Shown here: in pieces, positions 8,979-18,560 of the stretch
How positions within the stretch are numbered: position 1 is the stretch's first letter
How the letters are laid out: every line of letters starts with the position of its first letter
From: Bradyrhizobium altum
GTDB lineage: Bacteria; Pseudomonadota; Alphaproteobacteria; Rhizobiales; Xanthobacteraceae
Assembly (NCBI RefSeq): GCF_020889705.1
Contig: NZ_JACMYP010000069.1
Span: 1-33,752, forward strand
Direction: 5' to 3'
Length of the DNA: 33,752 nucleotides
Notes under the pieces: generated by a model
The model's input: only the letters and a program-made list of their open reading frames with translations
What the model was told of the DNA's origin: nothing
The model's database searches: none
Translations under genes and position numbers: made by a program

Positions 8979-9063
8979 GCGGGCGTGGCGGAACTGGTAG
9001 ACGCGCTGGATTTAGGTTCCAGTGACGAAAGTTGTGGGGGTTCGAGTCCCTCCGCCCGCACCA
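8979..9063 (+). tRNA. tRNA-Leu (anticodon UAG)
   Basis: The 85-nt sequence folds as a class II tRNA. The acceptor stem GCGGGCG pairs with CGCCCGC, the discriminator is A, and CCA is encoded at 9061-9063. The anticodon stem CTGGA/TCCAG encloses the loop TTTAGGT, giving anticodon TAG, which reads CUA (leucine). A long variable arm and the T-loop GTTCGAGTC are present. It precedes tig by 164 nt on the same strand. Confidence 0.97.
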
Positions 9064-9107
9064 AGCGCTTACAGCGTTTGCATGACGATTCCTTGGAGAA
9101 CCTTGGG

Positions 9108-9137
9108 CCCCGAAGGGGACGAGGGTTCGCCGAACCC
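9108..9137 (+). promoter_or_regulatory. structured leader between tRNA-Leu and tig
   Basis: Two short perfect hairpins stand side by side: CCCC-gaa-GGGG at 9108-9118 and GGGTTC-gcc-GAACCC at 9123-9137. They lie about 90 nt before the tig start, downstream of tRNA-Leu. No T-run follows, so they are more likely processing or leader structures than a terminator. Function is unproven. Confidence 0.35.
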
Positions 9138-9227
9138 ACAGACGTTAGGCCGCAAGGCTCACCGTCGAACAGATTGACACTGCCACGGCCACTCGGGCCG
9201 CGGCAAAAGCGGAAGAAGATTGATACC

Positions 9228-10586
9228 ATGCAGGTCACCGAGACCCTCAACGAGGGACTGAAGCACGAATTCAAGATCAGCGTTCCGGCATCCGATCTCG
9301 ATGCCAAGGCGGGCGCCAAGCTGGTTGACCTCAAGGACAAGGTCCGTCTCAACGGCTTCCGTCCCGGCAAGGTGCCGGTGGCGCACCTGAAGAAGATCTA
9401 CGGCCGCTCCGTCATGGCCGAGACCATCGACCAGACCATCAGCGACACCAACCGGCAGATCTTCGAAGATCGCGGCTTCCGCCTCGCCGGCGAGCCGAAG
9501 ATCACGATGCCGACCGAGAAGGACCAGGTCGAGGAATTGCTGTCGGGCAAGACCGACCTGACCTACACCGTCGCGATCGAGGTCGTGCCGCAGATCCAGC
9601 TCGCCGATTTCAAGTCGTTCTCGGTCGAGAAGCCGGTGGTCGATGTCTCCGACGCCGACGTCGACGATGCCATCAAGCGCATCGCGGAAGGCAGCCGCCC
9701 GTACAGCGCCAAGACCGAGGGTGCGGCGGAGAAGGGCGACCGCGTCACCATCAGCTTCAAGGGCACCATCAACGGTGAAGCCTTCGAGGGCGGCACCGGC
9801 GAGGGCATCCAGGTCGTGATCGGCGCCGGCCAGTTCATTCCGGGCTTCGAGGAGCAGCTGATCGGCATCGGCACGGGCGAGACCCGCACGCTGAAGGTTG
9901 GTTTCCCGAAGAACTACCTGAACGACAAGCTCGCCGGCCAGCCGGCCGAGTTCGAGACCACCGCGACGCTGATCGAGGCGCCCGGTGAGGCCACGATCGA
10001 CGACGAGTTCGCCAAGACGCTCGGCCTCGAGTCGCTCGACAAGCTGAAGGAAGCCGCGCGCGAGCGCCTGACCGCCGAGTTCGCCGGCGCGACCCGTCAG
10101 AAGGTCAAGCGCGCGCTGCTCGACCGGCTCGACGAGAGCCACAAATTCGAGGCGCCGCCGTCGCTTGTCGCCGAAGAGTTCAACCTGATGTGGAACTCGA
10201 TCAAGGCCGAGATGGACTCGACCGGCAAGTCCTTCGCCGACGAGAACACCACCGAGGATGCGGCCAAGGAAGAGTACCAGAAGATCGCCGACCGCCGTGT
10301 CCGCCTTGGCCTCGTGCTGTCGGAGATCGGCGAGAAGAACAAGATCACCGTGACCGACGACGAGGTCTCGCGCGCCGTGATCGAGCGCGCACGCCAGATG
10401 CCGGGCCGCGAGAAGGAAGTCTGGGATTACTACCGCAGCAACGCCCAGGCGCTGGCCCAGCTCCGCGCTCCGATCTACGAGGACAAGGTCGTCGACTTCG
10501 TCCTGGAGCTCGCCAACGTGACCGAGAAGAAGGTCTCCAAGGATGAGCTGTTCAAGGATGAAGACGCCGAGCAGACTGCCGTCTAA
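9228..10586 (+). CDS. tig: trigger factor (ribosome-associated chaperone and prolyl isomerase)
   Basis: A 452-residue protein of normal trigger factor length. The N-terminal ribosome-binding domain holds the signature GFRPGKVP at about residues 44-51 (E. coli GFRKGKVP). A FKBP-type peptidyl-prolyl isomerase domain follows (about 150-245, GDRVTISFKGTINGEAFEGG), then the long helical C-terminal chaperone domain. It binds nascent chains at the ribosome exit. The start ATG 9228 has GGAAGAAG upstream. The same frame is open far upstream with no stop, even through tRNA-Leu, but the trigger factor N-terminus (MQVTETLNEGLKHEF) fixes the start. The order tig-clpP-clpX-lon is conserved across many bacteria. 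Confidence 0.97.
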   Translation: MQVTETLNEGLKHEFKISVPASDLDAKAGAKLVDLKDKVRLNGFRPGKVPVAHLKKIYGRSVMAETIDQTISDTNRQIFEDRGFRLAGEPKITMPTEKDQVEELLSGKTDLTYTVAIEVVPQIQLADFKSFSVEKPVVDVSDADVDDAIKRIAEGSRPYSAKTEGAAEKGDRVTISFKGTINGEAFEGGTGEGIQVVIGAGQFIPGFEEQLIGIGTGETRTLKVGFPKNYLNDKLAGQPAEFETTATLIEAPGEATIDDEFAKTLGLESLDKLKEAARERLTAEFAGATRQKVKRALLDRLDESHKFEAPPSLVAEEFNLMWNSIKAEMDSTGKSFADENTTEDAAKEEYQKIADRRVRLGLVLSEIGEKNKITVTDDEVSRAVIERARQMPGREKEVWDYYRSNAQALAQLRAPIYEDKVVDFVLELANVTEKKVSKDELFKDEDAEQTAV

Positions 10587-10620
10587 TTGCGGCACCTCGC
10601 GTTAATGATGAACCGCGAAA

Positions 10621-10655
10621 GCACGCCCGCGGCGGGTCCCCGTCGCTAGGCGTGC
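10621..10655 (+). terminator. strong hairpin after tig, no U-tract
   Basis: The outer stem GCACGCC/GGCGTGC (7 bp, perfect) encloses an inner stem GCGGCGGG/CCCGTCGC (7 of 8 pairs) with a 2-nt loop. It begins 34 nt after the tig stop and lies 137 nt before clpP. No T-run follows, so it may act as a transcript-stabilising or attenuating hairpin rather than an intrinsic terminator. Confidence 0.45.
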
Positions 10656-10792
10656 CGACGCGAATCGGCTTGAACTTCTGCGTCCTGCCCAGGTGGCTAG
10701 TACGGCCAGTGCCGGTCTTGTCGGCCGGAAATTGGTCCATATCTGGGTTAAGCCTTAACGTTCTGCATCACCCCTAACCCTTGGGTTCTTTC

Positions 10793-11428
10793 ATGCGCGA
10801 TCCCGTTGAAACCTACATGAACCTCGTGCCGATGGTCGTCGAGCAGACCAATCGCGGCGAACGCGCCTACGACATTTTCTCGCGCCTGCTGAAAGAGCGC
10901 ATCATCTTCGTCACCGGTCCGGTGGAAGACGGCATGGCGACGCTGACCGTCGCGCAGCTTTTGTTCCTCGAGGCCGAGAATCCGAAGAAGGAAATCTCGA
11001 TGTACATCAACTCGCCGGGTGGCGTGGTGACGTCGGGCCTTGCGATCTACGACACGATGCAGTTCATCCGTCCGCCGGTATCGACGCTGTGCACGGGGCA
11101 GGCGGCCTCGATGGGCTCGCTGCTGCTCGCAGCCGGCGAGAAGGACATGCGCTTCACGCTGCCGAACTCCCGCATCATGGTGCACCAGCCGTCCGGCGGC
11201 TTCCAGGGCCAGGCCACCGACATCATGCTGCACGCGCAGGAGATCCTGAATCTCAAGAAGCGCCTCAACGAGATCTACGTGAAGCACACCGGCCAGACCT
11301 ACAAGGCGATCGAGGACGCGCTCGAGCGCGACAAGTTCCTCACCGCCGAGGACGCCAAGGCGTTCGGTCTCGTCGACAAGGTCATCGACAAGCGGCCGGA
11401 AGACCCGTCGGCGGCCAAGGCGGCCTAA
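10793..11428 (+). CDS. clpP: ATP-dependent Clp protease proteolytic subunit
   Basis: The 211-residue protein forms the tetradecameric serine-protease chamber that degrades substrates delivered by ClpX or ClpA. The catalytic triad is S106 (GQAASMG), H131 (MVHQPSGG) and D180 (ERDKF). ATG 10793 (MRDPVETYMNLVPMVVEQ) is chosen because this N-terminus is typical of alphaproteobacterial ClpP; a TTG four codons upstream is possible but unnecessary. No clear Shine-Dalgarno sequence precedes either start. The protein is of full family length. It lies between tig and clpX on the same strand, but 454 nt before clpX, so separate promoters are likely. Confidence 0.97.
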   Translation: MRDPVETYMNLVPMVVEQTNRGERAYDIFSRLLKERIIFVTGPVEDGMATLTVAQLLFLEAENPKKEISMYINSPGGVVTSGLAIYDTMQFIRPPVSTLCTGQAASMGSLLLAAGEKDMRFTLPNSRIMVHQPSGGFQGQATDIMLHAQEILNLKKRLNEIYVKHTGQTYKAIEDALERDKFLTAEDAKAFGLVDKVIDKRPEDPSAAKAA

Positions 11429-11882
11429 CAAAGCTGCCTGATCTGGACGGGCGACCCGAGGCGTCGGTGTGATCTCCACATTGACGCCTCACATAGTCGG
11501 CAAAGCAGGACGGCGGGGTACCTCGCAAGCGCATATGTGGGGGCAGAAAGTTCCGCTTTCGTGCTCATGGTCCGGCGTGGTAATCCCGCAACGTTCCGTG
11601 GATTTCGAAGCGTATTCCACGTGCGATCGTGGAAAATCACGGTATTGTCACGGTCTTGAGCCGGCCTCCCGATTAGCGAATTCTTGATAGTCGGGTGCCA
11701 GCATGGTTGGCTGTAATGCATCGGCTATGATCGCGGAGATTCGAATAAACCGTGATCCACACGGTCAGTATTGCGTAGGGTCTTTTTTGGTACGGAATTT
11801 GCTCTATCTACCCAATACTCCGGTTTTGTGCCGGATTGGGTCGATCTGGCAAACGAGGTCGAACGGCGGACGGAGATAATGA
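11429..11882 (+). promoter_or_regulatory. clpP-clpX intergenic region with several inverted repeats
   Basis: These 454 bases hold no convincing gene. Three symmetric elements stand out: GAGGCGTC...GACGCCTC (11458-11465 and 11483-11490, 17-nt loop, perfect); TTCCACG-N6-CGTGGAA (11615-11634) with a further CGTGGA at 11597-11602; and CCAAT-act-CCGG with CCGG-ATTGG (11812-11838) just before clpX. The first may end the clpP transcript, although no T-run follows it. The others could be regulator sites or leader structure for clpX. A CTTGAG near 11656 could be part of a heat-shock-type promoter, but no good -10 is clear. Confidence 0.4.
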
Positions 11883-13157
<1,275 letters not shown>

Positions 13158-13476
13158 GGCGCAACTTTCTGTCGTCGCAATTCATGCGGCTGCCGGGCGA
13201 TCCGGCGGCCGTTGCGGCACAGCAGCAGGCCATTTTCGCGTCGTAGTAAATGCCTGTTTAGCCTATATTTCCCGGCACTTCTCAGACTTGACACCCCCCC
13301 GCCTGATAGCCACCTAATGCTATCGGTGAGGGATCTCATGCGTTGAGATTCGTCGCTTTTCGATGCGGAATATGCGGCTGCTGACGGCAATCTAATTCCG
13401 GATCACCAAGGCACCTTGTGGCGGTTGCGCAAGCAGGCGGACTGCGTGCAAGGGGGCAAAACAAAAGGATAAGGCC
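13158..13476 (+). promoter_or_regulatory. clpX-lon intergenic region with promoter-like and hairpin elements
   Basis: This 319-nt stretch has no supported gene. It contains CTTGACA at 13287-13293, resembling a sigma-70 or heat-shock -35 element, followed by a run of seven C. A hairpin, CTGATAGC-N8-GCTATCGG (13303-13326, one G-T pair), overlaps where a -10 would lie; CCTAAT at 13313-13318 is the best -10 candidate, with a long spacer. A lon promoter here is expected because the gene is usually stress-inducible, but the exact elements are uncertain. Confidence 0.35.
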
Positions 13477-15906
13477 ATGACGACTTCAAAACCCCGGCCA
13501 ACGATCGTCCACGGCGAAAGCCATTCCTATCCGGTGCTGCCGCTCCGCGACATCGTCGTCTTCCCGCACATGATTGTGCCGCTCTTCGTCGGCCGCGAGA
13601 AATCGATCCGCGCGCTCGAAGAGGTGATGAAGAACGACGCGTTGATCATGCTCGCGACGCAGAAGAACGCGTCCGATGACGATCCGGCTCCCGATTCAAT
13701 CTACGAGACCGGTACGCTCGCCAGCGTTCTGCAGCTCCTGAAACTGCCCGACGGCACCGTCAAGGTGCTGGTCGAGGGCCTCGAGCGCGCGCGTGTCGAG
13801 AAGTATTCCGACCGCAGCGAGTACTACGAGGCGACCGCGGTCGCGCTCGCCGACACTGACGCCAACTCGGTCGAAGCCGAGGCCTTGGCGCGTTCGGTCG
13901 TGTCCGACTTCGAAAGCTATGTGAAGCTGAACAAGAAGATCTCCGCCGAAGTCGTCGGGGTGGTTCAAGCGATCACCGATTTCGCCAAGCTCGGCGACAC
14001 CGTTGCCTCGCATCTCGCGGTCAAGATTGCCGATCGGCAAGCGATCCTGGAGACGTTGTCCGTCACCCAGCGCCTGGAGAAGGTGCTCGGCCTGATGGAG
14101 AGCGAGATCTCGGTGCTGCAGGTCGAGAAGCGCATCCGCTCGCGCGTCAAGCGCCAGATGGAGAAGACCCAGCGCGAGTATTACCTGAACGAGCAGATGA
14201 AGGCGATCCAGAAGGAGCTCGGCGACGACGAAGGTCGCGACGAGCTGGCCGATCTGGAGGAGAAGATCTCCAAGACCAAGCTTTCCAAGGAAGCGCGCGA
14301 GAAGGCCCAGCACGAGCTGAAGAAGCTGCGCCAGATGTCGCCGATGTCCGCGGAAGCGACCGTCGTGCGCAACTACCTGGATTGGCTGCTGTCGATCCCG
14401 TGGGGCAAGAAGTCCAAGGTCAAGAAGGACCTCGAGGCCGCGCAGGCGGTGCTGGACTCCGATCACTACGGGCTCGAGAAGGTCAAGGACCGTATCGTCG
14501 AGTATCTCGCGGTGCAGTCGCGCGCCAACAAGCTGACCGGACCGATCCTCTGCCTGGTCGGGCCTCCCGGCGTCGGCAAGACCTCGCTCGGCAAGTCGAT
14601 CGCGAAGGCGACCGGCCGTGAGTTCGTGCGCGTGTCGCTCGGCGGCGTGCGTGACGAGGCCGAGATCCGCGGTCACCGCCGCACCTATATCGGCTCGATG
14701 CCCGGCAAGATCATCCAGTCGATGCGGAAGGCGAAGACCTCGAACCCGCTGTTCCTGCTGGACGAGATCGACAAGATGGGCGCCGATTTCCGCGGCGATC
14801 CGTCGTCGGCGCTGCTTGAGGTCCTGGACCCCGAGCAGAACTCGACCTTCAACGACCATTACCTGGAGGTCGATTACGACCTGTCCAACGTGATGTTCAT
14901 CACGACCGCGAATACGCTGAATATTCCAGGCCCGCTGATGGACCGCATGGAGATCATCCGGATCGCCGGCTACACCGAGAACGAGAAGGTCGAGATCGCG
15001 CGCAAGCATCTGATCCCGAGCGCGCTCTCCAAGCACGGTCTGGACTCCAAGGAATGGTCGATCGATGACGCGGCCTTGCTCTTGATGATCCGCCGCTACA
15101 CCCGCGAAGCGGGCGTGCGTAATCTGGAGCGTGAGCTCTCCACACTCGCCCGCAAGGCGGTGAAGGAGCTGATGATCTCCAAGAAGAAGTCGGTGAAGGT
15201 CACCGAGGCGAACATCGAAGAGTTCCTCGGCGTGCCGAAGTATCGCTTCGGCGAGATCGACGACGAGGATCAGGTCGGTATCGTCACCGGTCTGGCGTGG
15301 ACCGATGTCGGCGGCGAGCTGTTGACCATTGAAGGCGTCATGATGCCCGGCAAGGGCAAGATGACCGTCACGGGCAATCTGCGCGACGTGATGAAGGAGT
15401 CGATCTCGGCGGCGGCGTCTTACGTCCGCTCGCGCGCGATTGTCTACGGCATCGAACCGCCGATGTTCGATCGCCGCGACATCCACGTTCACGTGCCGGA
15501 GGGCGCAACGCCGAAGGACGGTCCGTCCGCCGGCGTGGCGATGGCCACCGCGATCATCTCGGTCATGACCGGCATTCCGGTCCGCCACGATGTCGCGATG
15601 ACCGGCGAGATCACGCTGCGTGGTCGCGTGCTGCCGATCGGCGGTCTGAAGGAGAAGCTCTTGGCTGCCGCGCGGGGTGGCATCAAGACGGTGCTGATCC
15701 CGGAGGACAACGCCAAGGATCTCACGGAGATTTCCGATGCGATCAAGGGCGGCATGGAGATCATTCCGGTCTCGCGGCTGGATGAGGTCGTTGCCAAGGC
15801 GCTGACCCGCGTGCCTGTGCCGATCGTCTGGGAAGAGGAGACCAGCAAGGTCGACGTCAAGCCCGACGCTTCGGATGAAGCGTCCGGTGGACTGACGGCG
15901 CACTGA
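13477..15906 (+). CDS. lon: ATP-dependent endopeptidase La (Lon protease)
   Basis: The 809-residue single-chain AAA+ protease degrades misfolded and regulatory proteins in the cytoplasm. The N-terminal substrate-recognition domain begins at YPVLPLRDIVVFPHM. The Walker A motif GPPGVGKT is at 362-369. The C-terminal protease domain has the Ser-Lys dyad S684 (KDGPSAGVAM) and K727 (GGLKEK), 43 residues apart as in E. coli Lon (S679, K722). ATG 13477 has AAGGATAAGG just upstream. The length is normal for LonA. A strong intrinsic terminator follows. In many genomes the HU gene comes next; here it lies about 6.2 kb away. Confidence 0.98.
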   Translation: MTTSKPRPTIVHGESHSYPVLPLRDIVVFPHMIVPLFVGREKSIRALEEVMKNDALIMLATQKNASDDDPAPDSIYETGTLASVLQLLKLPDGTVKVLVEGLERARVEKYSDRSEYYEATAVALADTDANSVEAEALARSVVSDFESYVKLNKKISAEVVGVVQAITDFAKLGDTVASHLAVKIADRQAILETLSVTQRLEKVLGLMESEISVLQVEKRIRSRVKRQMEKTQREYYLNEQMKAIQKELGDDEGRDELADLEEKISKTKLSKEAREKAQHELKKLRQMSPMSAEATVVRNYLDWLLSIPWGKKSKVKKDLEAAQAVLDSDHYGLEKVKDRIVEYLAVQSRANKLTGPILCLVGPPGVGKTSLGKSIAKATGREFVRVSLGGVRDEAEIRGHRRTYIGSMPGKIIQSMRKAKTSNPLFLLDEIDKMGADFRGDPSSALLEVLDPEQNSTFNDHYLEVDYDLSNVMFITTANTLNIPGPLMDRMEIIRIAGYTENEKVEIARKHLIPSALSKHGLDSKEWSIDDAALLLMIRRYTREAGVRNLERELSTLARKAVKELMISKKKSVKVTEANIEEFLGVPKYRFGEIDDEDQVGIVTGLAWTDVGGELLTIEGVMMPGKGKMTVTGNLRDVMKESISAAASYVRSRAIVYGIEPPMFDRRDIHVHVPEGATPKDGPSAGVAMATAIISVMTGIPVRHDVAMTGEITLRGRVLPIGGLKEKLLAAARGGIKTVLIPEDNAKDLTEISDAIKGGMEIIPVSRLDEVVAKALTRVPVPIVWEEETSKVDVKPDASDEASGGLTAH

Positions 15907-15930
15907 AGCGAGCTCCAATCGAAATACTGA

Positions 15931-15960
15931 AACGGCGCCTTCGGGCGCCGTTTTTGTTTT
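15931..15960. terminator. intrinsic terminator after lon, possibly bidirectional
   Basis: A 9-bp perfect stem, AACGGCGCC/GGCGCCGTT, with a TTCG tetraloop is followed on the plus strand by TTTTTGTTTT. This is a textbook Rho-independent terminator, 24 nt after the lon stop. The convergent MFS gene ends 22 nt beyond, and its transcript would read the same hairpin followed by TTTC, so it may serve both. Confidence 0.9.
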
Positions 15961-15982
15961 GGTCGAGGAGCTGCGTAGGCAA

Positions 15983-17194
15983 CTACTCTTTCTTCTCGAC
16001 GACGAAATTGCCGATCGCCCCGAGTGCCATCAGCACGCTGGTGCCGAGGAACACCGCGCGCATGCCGATATGGCCGCCGATGAATCCGCCGGCGAGCGGG
16101 CCGATCACCTGGCCGGCATATTGGGCCGAAATCGAATAGCCCAGCATGCTGCCGGTGACCGTGTCAGGCACGTTGTGCCGGATCACGCTTGCGATGCAGG
16201 GCAATAGGCCGCCGAGCGCGAGCCCCATCAGGAAGCGGAGCAGGATCAGCTGCCAGCCGCTGACCACGAAGGCCTGCGGAATCAGCAGCAGCGCCGAGGC
16301 GGCCAGGCAGATGGTGATGATCCGCCAATGGCCGACGCGATCGGCCAGCTTGCCGAGATGCGACGACGACAGCAGGCTGCCGAAGGCGGCCGCCGACATC
16401 ACGAGGCCGGCGACGAACGTCACCCGCGGTGCCTCGACCAGTTGCGCGACATAGACCGTGATGATCGGCTCGATCGACATGTTGGCGATCATCAAGAGCA
16501 GGCCGGTGCCCCACATCGCGATCACCGGTCGCTTGTCTGAAATCGTTGACCAGCCGCCACGCGATTTGCCGCCTTTCGTCGCCTTTGGACGCGCCTCCTC
16601 GCGGATCAGAAAGGTCGTGCCGAGGAAAGTGAAGAAGATGACGCCGCCGATCAGGAAGAAGGTCGCGCGGATGCCGATCAGGCCCGGCAGCACGCCGCCG
16701 ATCAAGGGGCCGACCAGGCTGCCGGCCATGATGCCGGCCGACAGCACGCCGATCGCCCAGCCGGACCGCGCCTTCGGCGTCTGCGACGCAACCAGCACGG
16801 TCGAGCCCGAAGCGTAGCCGCCGAGCAGGCCGGTCAACAGTCGCAAGCCGACCAGCTCATAGACGTTATGCGCCATGCCGATCAGCGACATGGCAACCGC
16901 CATGCCGAGGCTGGCGCGGATCAGCATCAGCTTGCGGCCATAGCGATCCGCGAGCCGCCCCCACAGCGGCGCCGTCAGCGCCGCGCTGAAGAAGGTCGCT
17001 CCATAGGCGATGCCCGACCACTGCACGATGGAGGCATGGTCCGTGACACCGAGCTGCTCGACATAAAGCGGCAGGAACGGCAGCAGCAGCGTCATCCCCA
17101 CGATGGTGGTGAAGGAGCCGAACACGCAGACGATGAGGTTGCGCTTCCAGGGTCCGGCGTCGAGCGCCGCTTCGCGATCGATCGCCATGTTCAT
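15983..17194 (-). CDS. MFS transporter (drug/solute exporter type)
   Basis: The 403-residue inner-membrane protein has about 12 hydrophobic segments in two six-helix halves with a basic loop between them (RPKATKGGKSRGGW, about residues 202-215). The loop 2-3 MFS signature is GRLADRYGRKLML. The wording is close to MdtG/tetracycline-efflux-type (DHA1) exporters, so proton-driven export of a small hydrophobic compound is likely; the substrate is unknown. The start (MNMAIDRE) lies one base after the TGA of the upstream GntR gene, so the two are translationally coupled and the regulator probably controls the exporter. ATG two codons later is an alternative start. Confidence 0.9.
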   Translation of the reverse strand: MNMAIDREAALDAGPWKRNLIVCVFGSFTTIVGMTLLLPFLPLYVEQLGVTDHASIVQWSGIAYGATFFSAALTAPLWGRLADRYGRKLMLIRASLGMAVAMSLIGMAHNVYELVGLRLLTGLLGGYASGSTVLVASQTPKARSGWAIGVLSAGIMAGSLVGPLIGGVLPGLIGIRATFFLIGGVIFFTFLGTTFLIREEARPKATKGGKSRGGWSTISDKRPVIAMWGTGLLLMIANMSIEPIITVYVAQLVEAPRVTFVAGLVMSAAAFGSLLSSSHLGKLADRVGHWRIITICLAASALLLIPQAFVVSGWQLILLRFLMGLALGGLLPCIASVIRHNVPDTVTGSMLGYSISAQYAGQVIGPLAGGFIGGHIGMRAVFLGTSVLMALGAIGNFVVEKKE

Positions 17195-17195
17195 G

Positions 17196-17864
17196 TCAGC
17201 GCAGCCCGATCACGGCGAAGCCGCGCGCCCGCAGGCCGCGGCGATCCTCATTGAGCGAGCGCAGCAGCCGATCGCGGGTATCGGTGATGTGATCGGCGGC
17301 CTCGCGCGCGGCCCAATCCGGATCGTTCGCCTTGATGAAGCCGAGAATGCGCCGGTGCTCGCGCCACGCCTGCTCGCGCGAGGGTTCGGTCCAGACTTCG
17401 AGCCAGCGCGCCCGCGACAGCCGGGTCATGGCGCCGGCGATCGCCTTGACGATGAAGGGATTGCCGGAGAGGCGCGCGATCTCGACATGGAAATCGGTGC
17501 CGACGCGGTGCCACTCCTCGCGCGGCGCACCCGACTGGCAGGCGTCCAGCATCGCTTCGACCCCGGCGATGTCGGCCGCGCTCGCCCGTGCGCAGGCGAG
17601 GCGGACGGCCGTCGTCTCCAGGGGAATCCTGAACTCGGCCAGCGCCTCCAGCTCGCCGAGGTCGATCGGTGCGACGATCCAGTTGCGGCCGTCGCGGCGG
17701 ACCAGCTCTTCGCCTTCGAGCCGTACCAGCGCGGCGCGGATCGGCGTGCGCGATCCCTCGAACCGGCTCTCAAGCCAGCGTTCGGTCAGCCGCTCGCCGG
17801 GGCCGAGATCGAGGGAGAGGATCATCTCCCGGAGCTGGTCGTGGATCTGAAGCATCTGCGACAT
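17196..17864 (-). CDS. GntR family regulator, FCD (FadR-type) effector domain
   Basis: The 222-residue protein has an N-terminal winged helix (about residues 5-70, LGPGERLTERWLESRFEGSR and TPIRAALVRLEGEELV) and an all-helical FCD domain. Its metal-binding-type residues are visible in DFHVEIARLSGNP and in the EHRRILGFIKAND and ADHITDTRDRL helices. Such proteins bind a small carboxylate and derepress neighbouring transport or catabolic genes. It directly precedes the MFS gene with one base between, and its promoter region holds a cluster of GGTATCC-like half-sites. The effector is unknown. Confidence 0.9.
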   Translation of the reverse strand: MSQMLQIHDQLREMILSLDLGPGERLTERWLESRFEGSRTPIRAALVRLEGEELVRRDGRNWIVAPIDLGELEALAEFRIPLETTAVRLACARASAADIAGVEAMLDACQSGAPREEWHRVGTDFHVEIARLSGNPFIVKAIAGAMTRLSRARWLEVWTEPSREQAWREHRRILGFIKANDPDWAAREAADHITDTRDRLLRSLNEDRRGLRARGFAVIGLR

Positions 17865-17919
17865 GGCGGTCTGCCGGCCTGGGAGTAGAGTTTTGGGGCC
17901 TTGTCGACGTATCTCGAAT

Positions 17920-17981
17920 TGGTATCCCGAACAATCCCGTTTTGGGATGCCAGTATTGTCCCACGGGGCATCCGACCGTGT
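17920..17981. promoter_or_regulatory. cluster of operator-like half-sites upstream of the GntR gene
   Basis: TGGTATCCC at 17920-17928 faces GGGATGCCA at 17944-17952 (8 of 9 pairs symmetric). A nested ATCCC-gtttt-GGGAT is included, and another inverted half-site, GGATACC, lies at 17975-17981. The region lies between the GntR start (17864) and the divergent GFA gene (18064). FCD-type GntR operators often carry TGGTAT-like half-sites, so autoregulation of the GntR-MFS unit is a reasonable inference. Confidence 0.5.
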
Positions 17982-18063
17982 TCCGGATACCTTGCTGGCC
18001 GCATCCCGGGAACGACCTCTTGGCGACCGCCTTGTTGGACAGCGCCGAATTGGGAGAACGCAG

Positions 18064-18468
18064 ATGCGGATCGACGGGCAATGCCATTGCGGGGCCGTGA
18101 GCTATCAGGCGGAGATCGATCCCGAACGGGTGTCGATCTGCCATTGCACGGACTGTCAGGCGCTGACCGGTTCACCCTATCGCGTCACGGTGATCTGCGC
18201 CGCCGAGCAGGTCCGGCTGACCGAAGGTGCGCCGAAGATTTACGGCAAGCGGGGCGATAACGGCCGAATCCGCTTCCAACATTTTTGCGGTGAGTGCGGT
18301 TCCCCGTTGTTCACGAGCGGCGAGGATGGCGGTCCCGACGATTGGGGTATCCGCTGGGGCAGCATTCGCCAGCGCGGCGAATTGACCCCGCGACGCCAGG
18401 TCTGGTGCCGCTCCGCCGCACCCTGGATCAATGATCTCAAGGGATTGCCGGCGCGGCCCAAGGATTGA
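18064..18468 (+). CDS. GFA family protein (CENP-V/GFA zinc domain)
   Basis: The 134-residue protein has the zinc-binding cysteine pattern of the glutathione-dependent formaldehyde-activating enzyme family: C7 and C9 (CHCG), C26, C28 and C31 (CHCTDC), and C75 and C78 (FCGECG). Most members of this family are of unknown function, so formaldehyde chemistry should not be assumed. ATG 18064 is preferred because GGGAGAA precedes it and the domain begins there. An in-frame extension to 17863 would run through the operator region and is rejected. The stop codon lies inside the first unit of a 14-nt tandem repeat. Confidence 0.88.
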   Translation: MRIDGQCHCGAVSYQAEIDPERVSICHCTDCQALTGSPYRVTVICAAEQVRLTEGAPKIYGKRGDNGRIRFQHFCGECGSPLFTSGEDGGPDDWGIRWGSIRQRGELTPRRQVWCRSAAPWINDLKGLPARPKD

Positions 18469-18503
18469 AGCCCGTGGATTGAAGCCCAAGGCTTGAAGCT
18501 TAG
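18462..18503 (+). repeat. three tandem 14-nt units across the GFA stop codon
   Basis: Units are GGATTGAAGCCCGT (18462-18475), GGATTGAAGCCCAA (18476-18489) and the degenerate GGCTTGAAGCTTAG (18490-18503). The TGA stop of the GFA gene is within unit 1. The repeat probably arose by slippage. Confidence 0.75.
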
Positions 18504-18560
18504 CGGCCCTGGCGACCTTGCGCCCAAGGGGCGGGCGAGGCTAAAGAGGCGCGCAGGTAA

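Noticed and set aside
8253..9227. Long in-frame extension upstream of tig
   Set aside because: It runs antisense through the cupredoxin gene and across tRNA-Leu; the trigger factor N-terminus is at 9228.
9159..10595. 478-codon minus-strand frame opposite tig
   Set aside because: It mirrors the tig codon pattern and has no recognisable domain.
11425..11721. Small frames on both strands in the clpP-clpX gap
   Set aside because: They have no ribosome-binding site and no protein-like composition; the region is better explained as regulatory.
13696..15918. 740-codon minus-strand frame opposite lon
   Set aside because: It is an antisense shadow of a GC-rich conserved gene, and its composition (runs of RRR, DRR, HHH) is not protein-like.
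18064..18468. Naming the GFA protein a formaldehyde-activating enzyme
   Set aside because: The zinc fold is clear, but most family members have other or unknown roles, so only the family is given.
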